From: Chaetoceros tenuissimus
Taxonomy: Eukaryota > Bacillariophyta > Thalassiosirophyceae > Chaetocerotales > Chaetocerotaceae
Direction: 5' to 3'
Assembly (NCBI GenBank): GCA_021927905.1
Contig: BLLK01000022.1
Coordinates: 2,232,001 to 2,296,000 of the forward strand
Length of the DNA: 64,000 nt
Positions 9,848 to 22,800 of this stretch are shown piece by piece; the stretch's first letter is position 1, and each line of letters opens with the position of its first letter. A program made the translations under genes and the position numbers. The notes beneath the pieces were generated by a model that did not search any database, had not been told where the DNA came from, and saw nothing but the letters and a program-made list of their open reading frames with translations.

Positions 9848-11113
9848 TTACAAAAGTTCAAATGTCTTTGGAGGTTTTGATTTTCGACCACTTTATGATG
9901 TGTCGCCATTCTTCGTTCATGAATGTTTCTACAATTTTATCACTTTCCGTACAGTTCATGAATTTGTGGTGCGTTAATTTTCACCAATCATGAACTTTCG
10001 ACAGGCCCGACTTGCAAACATGGCAACTGCTTAATCGTCAATCGTTTCGCCTCCAATGCTTGAATGTCAATTGATTAAACCAATTTTCCTTCACCATCTG
10101 CTTTGATCCCGACCCAAATATGTAACCACTTGAACTTATGCACCATCAGCTCCCAAGAGAGCACAGAGGGCACCTACATCTTCTGCACCAAATTGTACAG
10201 CCTTTTTCCCATCACCGCCAGAGCCGCTAGTGGAAGAAGCTGTAAGTGAAAGTCGATGTTTTGAGGTTTTGTGATTCCTGCTTAAATCGAAATCCATTCT
10301 TCTCGAATATATCCATGTTTTCTAGCACACAATTTTCTTCACTTGGTGACAGTTCCAAAGGGAGTGGAACTAAAAGGTTTTGTTCGTGAACTTTAGTATT
10401 TGCACATAATTTTTCAAAGTTGTACTTTTCATCGCCTATTACAATAAAAAGTTGATGTCAAGAATGACTCAATTCAACTTATGGCAAGTCACATCCATTT
10501 AGTCATTGTACTTATCATTTAAATGAGCTAATATCCATAATTGGCCATCTTGGCCAAGGGCAAGAATGAATCCTTGATTAAATTGACCAATTCACAGTCA
10601 TTGAAATGAAATCGTCTTTGGATAAAGATAAATTTGTGGCTTATCTTGTTTGGATTCACCTTCTTTAGCTTCGGAAGCACGTCGAGCTTTTACGGCGGCT
10701 AATTTCGAAGCTCTTTTTGAAGTGATTTTGTGTGCATATTTTGCACTTGTGTTACACCGTCCATGTCCTTGAAACCTGGCCATACAACCTTGTGTTTTGT
10801 AGGGGTACATTCCTCGGGAGTATCTCATCGCTTGACGATTCTTCAACCTCATGATCCTCGTCTGCCATTGCCGAGTCTGATTCCTTTTGGATCTGCTCTT
10901 GTGCTATGGTCAACTTCGGGGAAGAAGGTTTCGACTGAGATGAAGGATCTGACTCATCAAGTTTCATCTTTTTCGTTTGATGTTCGTCTTCCGATAGGCC
11001 GATCTTTCCGACTTTTTCTTGTCCTTCAAGCTCAGAATCACTATTATTAAAATCTAATTAAAATCTCCTTGCACTCACTGCTCCAAAAAATTTTGCAGAA
11101 TCATTGATGAGAG
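9848..11113 (-). pseudogene. Eroded C-terminal (dimerisation/endonuclease) half of a PMS2-type MutL gene
   Basis: Scattered in different frames on the minus strand are ordered landmarks of the eukaryotic PMS2/Pms1 C-terminal domain: LSKDDFISMTV (about 10605-10637), IGQFNQGFIL (about 10567-10597), DEKYNFEKLC (about 10415-10445), LVPLPLELSPSEENC (about 10330-10375), DIFEKNGFRF (about 10280-10310), KKAVQFGAEDVGALC (about 10155-10205), MFASRACRKFMIG (about 9985-10023) and MRHIIK (about 9890). The order matches the family. The DQHA part of the metal site before DEKYNFE is not intact. Frame changes and stops separate most blocks, so no continuous product is possible. It continues directly from the ATPase half upstream. 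Confidence 0.75.
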
Positions 11114-13055
11114 CTATTCGCTAGTTGAAATATCTTCGTCACTTTGATCATCTGCTGCAGCATCATTTGTCTTCGATTCGGTCATTGAATTAAGAGCATC
11201 AATTTCTTCCTTTTGTCCTGAAGCTCTAGATGGACTAAACGAGAGTTTAGTTTGATGCCATTTGGTCTGTTCAGAAGATGTTGGTTGGTCTGAATTTTGC
11301 TTTGTAGTAATTGGTGCTATTGTTCTTCCACTAATTGTTATACCGCTGGAATCCTCTTTTTCAACATTTGTTGTGAATGATACAGAGTTACGAGTTGGAC
11401 TAGCATTTCTTAACTCCTGTATTCTTGCTATGTGATCAAATAATTCATTTCTTCCTGATTCTGATGGAAGATTGCCAGTCAAACTTGCTCGAGTTACTGC
11501 ATTTCGACGGGAATATCTACGTCGCATAGGAAGCGAACTAGATCTAGAAGGGGTTGTTGCTGTTTCTGAAAGTTTCGAGTCATCTTGAGGAGGTGCATCC
11601 AATTTACAGTCATCTTTTGCACTCAAATCGGCGATGACTTGACTTGAATTGGAATCTTTCACATCACCTTTTGAAGCATCATGAACTTCATTCGCAGTAA
11701 ATTTTCCAAGGCTTTGACTTGACCATAGGTTATCAAGATATTTCCGCACAGAATCATAAATCTTTGTCTCATCAGATAAGAGGACCTCACGCTTGTCAGG
11801 AGACACATTAATATCATACATGCAATTTGGAAGATATAATGCCAGAACACAAGCCGGTCGTTTTTTCGAGTTGCCCGAGCTGACTGATTCAAAATTTCGC
11901 CAAACTTCACCAATAACTTTGGAGAGTTTCGGTAACTCTACTGGTCGTCCATTAATACTAAAAAATTGTATATCTCGTGCTGTTTTCCCTGCTGTTTCTG
12001 AACTTGGTGCTACTGAAATCAACCCTTCTATCCTCCACATTTTCTTATCTACACCTGCCTGTTCCACAATTTTCAATTCTGATGACGATATTATCGTTTC
12101 TGCAAGATCTACTTGCATGGGGCACAGCCCTGCAAGAAATTTCGACCCGAATATTTGAGATATTGTTTCATTTATGCTTTTTGAGTTTTGACTGGTTTGA
12201 AGACAAGTTGTAGTTTTGGCTTTTGGTGAACCAACTGGCCCACGCAAGTCAATAAGATTAAAACGGACCCCAACACAGAGTACACCATCTATAAGACACA
12301 AGGTCTCGGTGAGATTATATGAAAGATTGAAAATGTAAAAATGTTAAGCAATGAGAATGCACCGATAACTTACATGCCTGTAATAATTTGAGCATCTTTG
12401 CTCTTTGTCCTTTTATTCTCTTGATAAGATCTGCTCGTCGTACTGGGAGAGCATCAAATAGTTTCACTACAGCTACTGTGGTCCCAATTTTCCTGGGTAT
12501 TTGTAATGTTTTATTTGGATCAGGATAACCATCCCGTCTGAACTCCATCTTGGTGGCAATATCTTCATCTTCTGTCCTAGTAGAAATAACCAAGTTTTGA
12601 CTAATGTTTGCAAGAGAAAAGAGTGCCTCTCCTCTAAACCCTAATTGCTTCAATTGCATCTGACCTTCTTCATATGTGTCCAAGTACAATTCATCAAAGG
12701 ATCTAATTTTACTAGTTGCATGTTTCATAGCCAATAAAGGTCGCGAATCCTTTGGGACTCCACAGCCATCATCACTAACCTCGACAACATCAATACCATC
12801 ATTAAACAACCGAACTGAGAGACACAAAGTGGGTTAGATTATTTAGAAATATGGAATACACTGAAGTCTTCAGAATTACTCACTATTGATACTTTTTGCC
12901 CCACTATCAAGAGCGTTGTCTACCAACTCCTTCACTGTAGAAGCTAGGTCTGTTATGACTTGGCCTGCAACAATCCTTCTTACATCTCCTTGGGTGATTG
13001 GTGCAATCAAACCAACATCATCAATATCACTCTCGTCGTCAGAGCAGTCGGTCAT
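11114..13055 (-). CDS. PMS2: PMS2/Pms1-type MutL homologue, N-terminal ATPase half (open, 595 residues)
   Basis: Three exons, 12884-13055, 12374-12814 and 11114-12288, join in frame across 69- and 85-bp introns. MutL GHKL motifs are all present: STVKELVDNALDSGA (motif I), VSDDGCGVP (II), TSKIRSF and LGFRGEALFSLA (III), and IGTTVAV (IV); ARRADLIKR-type and LLQAY-GVLCVGVRF segments follow. The second half (about residue 310 on) is the usual variable Ser/Thr-rich linker, which ends at a TAG after DEDISTSE. A complete PMS2 would carry about 250-300 more residues; those lie degenerate at 9848-11113. MutL-alpha functions in mismatch repair by nicking the nascent strand. This copy could at best give an ATPase-only protein, and is probably a pseudogene in decay. 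Confidence 0.75.
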
Positions 13056-13829
13056 GTTTGGATAACTAAGTTCTTTTGTTGTTTGTTTACTATGAAGTGC
13101 TGTGTACTACTCCCAGTCTATTCCATCTTCTCGCATTCTCTCTTGCTGCTACATACCGCTTGATGCAGGTCTATTCTACTCGTAAACATATGGACAAACA
13201 AACATCTGGCAAGACTCAAGACAAACTTGTGGACACATCAATCGTACATTACCGTGTTTTGAGGGACATTTATCCAGAAAAAGGCTATTTCTTTCGTTTT
13301 TGGCTATTTTCCTTATGAGTAACTCCGTAACTTCAACCAAATTTCTATTTTCATATTATTTTTGAATTATTAAATGATTTTTACTGTTTGCAAAATGAGT
13401 ACTAGTCAGTCACCACCTCCGAAAAAGCATCAACACTTCAACTCAATTATCAGCAAAGCATTCTGACCCTTCAATTCCATGACACTACAATTGAGATGTA
13501 TGGTTCAGAATGTATTACTTATTCTCAAATATTAAAAAATCTAGTCAATCGTATCGTTGTGTTGCTTCCTCAATGGTTTGTAAGTATCGTGGATGTTACA
13601 TCAAAAGAAGAACTATTCAGAGAGTGAAATCAGTGAGATAAAGATATGAAGATGCCTACCTCGGTAGGTTTCCAACTTTTCGAGATAAATTTAACTTTCG
13701 TTATCAAAAGAGTCTTCATGTTGAACATTATTATTTTAAAAGTCTAGGCAATCAGCTGAGATAAAGGTAAACGAAACAATGCACAATAATATATGCAATG
13801 TTTGCGTTTTCTCTTCCCTTCAAAATCAA
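13056..13829. other. Intergenic between the MutL gene and the giant gene
   Basis: 774 bp. Two overlapping plus-strand frames (12960-13318) are antisense to, or just upstream of, the MutL first exon and show no coding character. Nothing else was identified. Confidence 0.4.
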
Positions 13830-16800
13830 TTAATTGTGATTTCTTTTCATATGAAAATACATTGCTACAGCTGACGCAGTACAACCCACCAATAACATGA
13901 ATCCTTGCAAGACAAACATTGAGTTCGCAGTGCTTGGCTTCTGCAATGCATCCAATTTGCGCAATCTTTGCTCAATCAGAAGCAATTGCTCCATTTCCTC
14001 CTCCTTTTCCATTCTCAACTTATTCTCCAATTCCTCTAACTTGCTCAATTCAGAAGCCTTTTCGGATGCATATCTAACTTCAAGCTGCTCCAACTTGCGA
14101 GCCAAGACAGTATCATCTTCTACCTTCCCTGCTCCACCATTCAATTTAGCAACACTGTATAGAACTTCCTCTTCCTCTCTCTTGTTGTCAGGAGTTCTAA
14201 AAAGCTCCATATCACTATCATGAGGAATAATTTCCACAGAATGAACATCAAATCCATGTGACGGTAACAACCTTCTTCTAGTATCAGAAGGGGAAATATC
14301 ATGTAGATTTTGCCTGAGTCTTCTAAATATGTCAAAGGAGCCTTCTGCTTTGCTGCCTAAAGCTCTTTGACTCTTTGATGATTTAGATTTCATTGAAGGG
14401 GGCTTCACATGGACTGTAGTTGTCGCAGTGTTTACATCTAGGCATTGACTTTCTACGGATAACGAATCTGTATCCGCAATGTCCATCAGGACCATGAGAT
14501 TACTCTTTGTATCGCTGGTTATGGATGGAAGAGTCATGTCTGTGCAAACAACATTATCTGCTTTGAAATTAAAAGCAGTTGATGCAGCCGAAAGATCCAA
14601 ATCGCCAAACCTTCTAGTAAACTCAATGTTACCTCGAAGGGGGTCCATCTCATTTCCATTTACATCCTTGATTCTACCAAAGCTACCATCACCAACCGCA
14701 CCAATCTCGACATTAAATGTTTTGCCAAGAAGCAATGCTGGATCGTCAAAAGCCAAGTCAACCTGGAATCCGATCGCTCTACCTTCACAATGCACCAACA
14801 AATTAGATAGCTTGGTGAAAGGTTGATCAATACCCTCGATTGTCATTTGTACATCAAAGCTCAGTGGAAGACTACAGTCCAACTCTTCTGTGAAGACTAC
14901 TGTAATTTCTTCTCCTACAATCACATCCTCACGAAGAGGTAGAGCATTTCCATACTGCTCTGGTCTGCTACGATCAATGACTCCAGAAATCACATCAGCT
15001 CTGCTGAAAGAAAACTCATCCGGTCCTCCAACATTTTCACATTCGGTCTCTACAATAATCTCGTAGGTTGCATCAACGAGTTGTCCAATATTCCAGCTAG
15101 CAGTTGCATATCCAAAGCTATCTTCGTTAATTGGATCCTGTGCAAAGTCTACGTCGCCAAGAGTTGCATTTTTTGCCAAATTCCAAGTTTGTGTACCCTC
15201 TTGACGATAACGCAAATAAACATTTTGCAGTCGACCATTTAGTTTGAGCATATCCTTGAACTTCTTCTTCTCTTCCCCCAACGGATTGAATACTACAACT
15301 GAAATATTATCTTCATCGTCAGACTGGGTATTGAGCAAAAAGGTTTGGTCTCTCTTGATTTCTCCGGCCCACTCTACAGTTGGGCAAGGTTCAAGCCAAC
15401 GGAGTCTTTTCTCGAATGTGACTGGGTCGATATAGTTAGAGAGAGGAACTGTCACAGACTTCACTAAATAATCCATATCTTGTTCGCACTTGCTCTTCAG
15501 CACAAGATTCACAGGATTGAAGTCATATCCATCAGGACCTCTGTATACACGCACTTTTTGATTGACTGGTTTTTCTTTGTCCAACTTGATCATAGATCCA
15601 TAATATCCAAGCGTGAATCCATTTTCGAGACGAGTTGCTAATGCTGAGCCACCTTCTCCCATGTCCTGAGCAATGAGAAAGTAGCTGTTCGCATGTTCTC
15701 CTTTATTCAGTAATCGGACATCGAATTCAATTGCTTCATCCGGGAAAATAAAGGAAGATGGTGTAGAGACAAGAGTAAGATCAGGAACTTCTCCCGCAAT
15801 TGTATTATCTTCTTGGTGACATCTACTGATTCCCGATATTGTATCAAACACAAATGATCTATACACTGGATCATGATAAATGTCTACCACAAATTCATCA
15901 CCATCGTCGGGATCCCCTTTTGAAAGAAAACGTTAATTCCTTCAAGAAAAAAAAAAAACATGCCTTATAATGTATTTTCACTTACCAAAAGAAAATGAAA
16001 TTGAGGTTTCTGATTTTCCCGACTCTGTAATTGACGATGTATGTTCAATATGAATTGCAAAGCCTATGCCTGATTCAAATCCTACCTTGAGACCTGGAGC
16101 TTCGGCCTCAACTGCAAGTCCCACTCCTGTTTTAAAATCGAATTCATAATTACAACCTACAGCAGCATTGGTCACCAAAGCTGCAGCCACCATTGGAACA
16201 ATTGCAAGAGGACCTGCTAAGCCCAAACCTATAGCAGTAGTAGCCGAAAGGCCAATGATACCAGGAACTCCCCCAAATATTTCGCAATTTTGTTTCTGAT
16301 ACGATTTCATCGCTGATTTGGAGAGAGACAGATGAAGGGACCCAGCATCTCCAACAAATTGAATCCGTTTTACCTCCCGAAGCTCACTTTTCCCTTCACC
16401 AGAGGTAGTCAAATTAGCAAGTTCGAATAGTTTCGTGCCATTACCAGTCAACTCAGCTTTCTCAATCAACGTTTCAGGGACTAGAGCAGTTTTGTAATCG
16501 ATGTTACTCAAGTCCTCATTGAAATCTAAATCGTCATCAGTCACTACCTGGTCGAGCTCATCATCGTCAAACCAGCTCGAAATTGATATACCTTCTTTAA
16601 TGGCAGCATCCTGTGCCTTTTCATCGTTCTCCAAAGTTTGCTTCCAATCATAAAGCGCACCAGAAAGTATGTCTATTTCATCTTGGATCGCCTTTTTATC
16701 ATTTTCTAGGATGGTGGCAGGATCAGTCTCAGTAATGTCCGCGCTAGTGGTCCCACACTTGCGCAAGTTATCTGCTGATTCACCCTTGCATGATCCATAC

Positions 16801-19800
16801 TTATCTTTGCAGCAAATAAGATCTCCACTAGTGGCTTCTTCCAGTTGATCCTCCATAGACTTTAGAGAATTTGCAATTTCTGGAATTTTCACCAAATTGA
16901 GGTGGTAACGAGAATAGAAGGAGAAAGCTGGTTTGTTTTCTGGAGATTTGAAGTCCACAATGATAGAAGTTGGAACTTCTGTAATGTTTTTATCTTCATT
17001 GTAATCGTATCTTTCTTCTAGCTTTGGCCTACAACTATCAAAGTCCCACTCGAGAATAAAAACCTCTTCGTATGCAACATTCAAATTAGGGACGACAAAG
17101 ATGTCACTCTCTGGGCCAGCCCTTGTCGGTCCGCCATTTGTTTGGTACGACCAAGTGACAGAATATGTATGTGCGGCTTCTTGTTTATCATTTTTAAAGT
17201 CTGTTTTCATTTCAGCCTCAATAGGTACCGACGGTTTAGCACTTACTTTTGTAATTTTTTGACAATAAATAGCAATTGCACCAAATCCACCCCCAGTACA
17301 AAATTCTCCTTTGAAATCAGCTCCTACAAATGGACTCATTTTTGCATTTCCATGCCCCCTCACAAGCAAATTATCTGACACCGCCTTAATGTTGGTGACG
17401 ACATTTTCGAATTTTGTGGAAGAGCTACCTCCAGGAGGATCACGGATGATCAAAAGTGGATGATGCGTTGGTAATGCAAAACTGTTTCCTTTGCCATTAC
17501 TATATAAACCCTGAATGAAAAATTCAGCTTTGTGCTTAACGTCGTAAGGAAGTCCCTGAACGCTAAAAAAAACATTTTTTGTGTAGGGTTCAAACGCATT
17601 TGGACGCCCAGTAGCTAAACTGGTGACAATCTGATTGTTTCTTTTGTTGACTAATGGTGAATCTGATGTCTCTGAAATATCGACTCCGGCATCTTCTCCA
17701 TCACTGTTCATACTGACATCAAAAACACACAAACCAGTTCCATATTTAGCATTTTCTGAACAAAATCCAAGCGCAGCTTGTTGATCTTCTTTCAATGTCT
17801 CGTAAAAATCTGCAAAGCTGGAATCATTATCTATACCAAGATTACTAGATACTGATACAGTGATATTTTCACCAATTTTATCACACGTCAATTTCTTTCC
17901 CGGAACATCGATTAATACGAATTCAAGATCTACCCGCACGTGGGCATAAGACAAGTAATCCATTACATGGAAGGCATCAGTAGTATCATCCAAACTGTCG
18001 CTGTAACATTCCTTAAGGTCAGGTAATATATCACTATCACCAACTTGCGTGAATTCCACACTCATCTCAAGAGTTCCATCATATTGAAACCTTACCAGCT
18101 CTTCGGTTTCTTGTGCGCCATTTACATCTATTTCACTAAGAGCAATAGAATTCTGTTTTCCTGTACCCGAATCCGCAACAAATTCACCTTCTTCTTCATC
18201 TTCAAATTGATCACTGACTACTCCAGTTTCCCTAATGTCTATCGAACGGATGATTGGAGGGTCTTGGAAGCTCGCAAATATGGAATTTAATCTTGATCCA
18301 TCTTTCGAATCTTTTATTTCTGTTATCTGAACTTCTAAAATCGCAGCCGGCAAGTTTCCAAATTCTTGCTTGTATGAGTTTTGCTCCAATTCAATTTTCC
18401 AATCACAGCCCATAATGTTCACTGTTGCTTCACTGAAGCCAAGGTCATGGTTACATTCACCACCAGCGACTAATATTTTATTCAGATGTTAGCTGATATC
18501 ACCAATTCAAAAATATTACAAATAATCAATTGACTTACCTTCAATGAAAATTCTTGCCTTTGTCATATCAACAAAATCATTGTTATTGTAAATACCATCT
18601 GCAGCAATGCGAATTCCTGACTTATAATCATAACTATTCGTTTGATCCTTATCGAAAGAATGGTCAAAGTACGATATTTTCACTGACTGCACTTTCGCAC
18701 CTATGACTATTGGTGCAACATACTCTCCATTTCTATCGCTCTCTACGCATACTAACTGCTCTTCAATACCAGTTGTGGTGTTATGATACAGGCAAACCTC
18801 CGCCTCGACGATTGGACATCCATCCGGAGCATCAATTGAACGGGTACCATCATGAATGATTCTTCCAGAAAAAGGAACTGACGTGTCATCGTAGATATGT
18901 AGCGACTTTACAAAATTCAAATGAGAAATGTATGTCACATCTCCTCCTTCTGAATTACATTCTTCCCGCCCTTCGTTACACAAGAATGCATGTTTTATTT
19001 CCTTTAGCTCACCATTATCATCTGTAGTAAAAGTGCTCTTGGACAGTTTATAACGAAGTGCAATTTCGTTATCATTTTTATTGTAGAGAAATTCATCGTC
19101 TGCCTTGATCTTGATGTGAAAAGAACCTCCCTCAGATGTTATCTCTTGGCCAGAACAACCATCGCATGACAAGACTGTTGTATTATCTGCACCAAGTAAC
19201 TCCCATTCAATCAAAACATCTTCAATTGGAAGACTTCCGGCATTTGGTTCCGTTGTGATGAGTCCATTTATCTTTGCCTCGAAAAGGATTTTATGTGCGT
19301 CACATGTAGAAAGAGATGAGGTCAATAGTCTATCTTCGGGTGAAAGTGCAAATGGAGGATCCATGTAGTGTTCTGCAACAGCTCTCACACAGTAAGAGTA
19401 AGTTTTTCCTACTTCCAATTCCGAAATAGATAAATCATCACCAGCCTGCTGAGATGGAGAGATTTTTGTACCGCAAGCCTCTTCGCCGCTGAAATAATAG
19501 TCTGCAGCAAAGTTCACTGCGTCTTCAGCAAAATCAGACAGAAATTCTTCGACTTTGTCTGTACGGTGGAAAGAAAAAGCTATTACAAAGAAAGATGTTT
19601 AGTTGGAGAGCGTAATGTTCACATAAAAATCACAAGAAATTCTTACCTTCTTCGCAATAACTATTGTCAGTGAAATTAAACATTACAAAGCCATGATCTT
19701 GATAAATTGTAAAATTTTGTGGTCTACCAGTCTTGCCAACAAGGGTGTCATCACATGAGCAGGATGTTACAGCAACTATATCGACAGTATCATCGACACC

Positions 19801-22800
19801 ACTGATACCACGAACTTTGATTGTGTAACGATATCCTGGTCTTAGTTGGTTTAAAGTAAATGCTGGTACCTTTTCATCAAATGAGTATCTATCAACATGG
19901 CTAATAAGTTCTGGATCATCAAGACCTTGGTATAGAGAATAAAGTTGTAAGTATCCTGTAAATCAGAATAACGCAAACAAAAATGATTTACATAATCTAT
20001 TTATCTCACCTTGTCGAGTGACTTCGACAATATTACCCACAACAAACCCAGCATTGTCACTTCCAACAGACACCGTGATGGAATCACTGGTGGTAGTGAT
20101 GAGGGGTGATATAATGATGGGTATACAGTATTCACTTCCCACAAGCACCTGTGTCAATTGGGTGCTATCGGATGAAATGAAACCATCATTACATTTGCAT
20201 GTGACTGTAGCTGTGTCCCATGGAACAACACTCAATTCAAAGTCCGGACTAGCATTTTCATCTGCACAATTGTACGCAAACTATAATAAATGTTGAGTAC
20301 GGTAAGACAGGAAAAAAGTGGAATGGAATTCCTTTTGTAACTTACCTCAAAAAGTTTTGCTTTTGTGTCTCCAGAGCTTTTCACAAGTACTCTATTGTAC
20401 TCATCCATAGCGATACCGTCATCAAAGGTTCCTCTGAAATATGCACCTTTTGCTGGAATGTATTGATCCGAAGCATTGGCAATGCCATCACAGACAGTCT
20501 CATCGGAAAATGTACCACATTGAGTAAAAATAAAGGCATAATCCTCTTCTCCTGCGTTTTTGCTCTCTGCAACAATTGCTAGAGAGGTTCCGTCAGGTGA
20601 AAACCCTAGTCTCATTCCAAAATTCTTCACATCATCTATGAGAGCTAACAAATAATTATCATCATTTCCAGCTAAAATGCTAGCATGCTTTGGAATTGGA
20701 TCTCCAAATTCTACATACTCATTCCCATTGAATTTGTAGACTTGCACTGACCCGGTGACGGTACCGGTCCCTGGTATTTCAAAATTATTTGTGGTTGATG
20801 CAATAGCAAGATAAGTACCATCTTTTGATAATGCAACGCTGGAACCAAAGCCAACGTCCTCGCTTGGTCCATAAATATCTTCAGTGTTGTCTTCCCAGTT
20901 ATTTGTATGCTTACCATCAGTCTTGAATACAATAACATGTCCAAAGTGATCTTCTCCATTCTCATCCTCACTAAGTCTGCGTCTAGTAGTTGTAGGTAAT
21001 TTGGTCGGTGCTTTGGATGGGAATTTAGTCGGTGCTTTGGATGGGAATTGGCTTGGAGCTGCTGAGGGTGTGTCGCTTGGAATAGATGAAGGTGCTGCTG
21101 AAGGTACTGCAAATACGTGATCAGGATACCCCACAACCGTAGTTCCATCAGAAATGACTGCAATACTACGAACATCATTACCAGTTCCCCCTAGATCTTC
21201 TTCTACAATTGAATCACCATACCAATTACATGTCAAATCATCAAGTTGTTGCTTCAATGTCGGTTTACTTGAAACAATTCCAGTACATATCTCTTGAATT
21301 GTTTTTGGGCATTCTCTAATCTGAAGTTTGCTACCCATGCTTCTGCCCCTGAGTACAGCTGATTTTTGATGCCAGTCGAGCCTCGAAATAGCAACATCCA
21401 AACCTTGAAATTCTAAATAACAGCTTGTTCCAAGACCTTTCCATCCTCCTGTGAATTGAACATCATCACCACCATCTACATTCGAAAGAATGATGTTTTC
21501 AAAAGCAGATTCACCATGCATTGAATTATCATCATTGTCCTGAATGAAAGCAATGTAATTGATTTCTTCAAAAGAAGCAAGATATAAATCTCTCAATTTA
21601 ATGACAATATTCGTTTCTGGTTCGCAAATTTTATACCGCTCTTGTTTAATGTTTCCAATATCAATTTTCTCTACATGATCCCAATCATCATACTGGGTTC
21701 CACCAATCATGAAGCAGCGTCTCTTTTGACCACCAAAAGTGTCTTCGTTGATATCCTTGTCAACACAGATTGCATGTCCTTCTGCCTCAGTAAACATCCG
21801 AAAATCAAACTTGAGCTCCGACTCTACAGTCACCTGGAATGGTGTTGGCAATTTGTACGCTTTCCATGCGTTACCAAACAGAGAAATAGCTGTTGGTGGT
21901 CCTACGACAACACCGCCATCATAGTCTTGGTCATAAGTACCATCACCGATTCCATTTCCATAGCTCCCCACAAAGCTTGCAAAGACATCATCATCTCCAA
22001 TCTTTACCTTGAGATCCTCTGCAACGCAAATCTTGTTTTCGCAAGTTCCTGATTGACGTTGGGGAGTAGGCTCAAGACTGGGTTCAAGAGAAACTGATGG
22101 TTGAAATGACGGCTCACTTGTCGGCAAAGATGTCGGTGCAGCTGAAGGAATTTGAGATACAGATGGCTGAAAAGATGGTTCGGAAGATGGACTGTCGCTT
22201 GGGCTAGAGGAAGGAAGCAACGATGGTTCTGAACTTGGGTTGAGTGATGGTTCCATACTAGGTTCAGAAGAAGGGGTTTTACTCGGAGTATCGGATGGTT
22301 CGGAAGATGGAAGTGAACTTGGACTGCTTGAAGGCATTCTTGAAGGCATTGCAGATGGCACTTTCGATGGCAAACTGGATGGTAGGGAAGAAGGCATAGC
22401 TGAAGGTGACTTTGTACTTTTGGCAGACTTGCCTTGTCCTTTCCCATATTTATCAGGTTCATATGCGTCAGGTACAATGTTTGATGGAGGACTTGTAACT
22501 GATGGTAAAACTGATGGTACGAAAGACGGTGCTTCTGTGCCTATGCGACGTTCGAGCAATTCACACAGTTTTTGTTTTCCTAATGCGGCATCAAACAACG
22601 GCCTTTCTTTACATTCACGATCATAATTACATGGCTCCCCATCAAATGTCGCTCCAAATTTCATGCTTGGAAAACCACTTGGTTGGATTGAAACGGATGG
22701 CGATGAGGAAGAATAAGTGGGGACGACACTAGGTTCGTCCGATGGTTCTATGTACAAGGGACGAGGTAAAGAGGTTAGTAATAAAAGAACAAAACTTCAT

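Noticed and set aside
9777-9977. Plus-strand 66-codon ORF
   Set aside because: It is antisense to the MutL relic end (MRHIIK, SKPPKTFELL) and has no features of its own.
10598-10967. Two minus-strand ORFs as separate small genes
   Set aside because: They lie inside the eroded MutL linker and lead into LSKDDFISMTV; better explained as relic frames.
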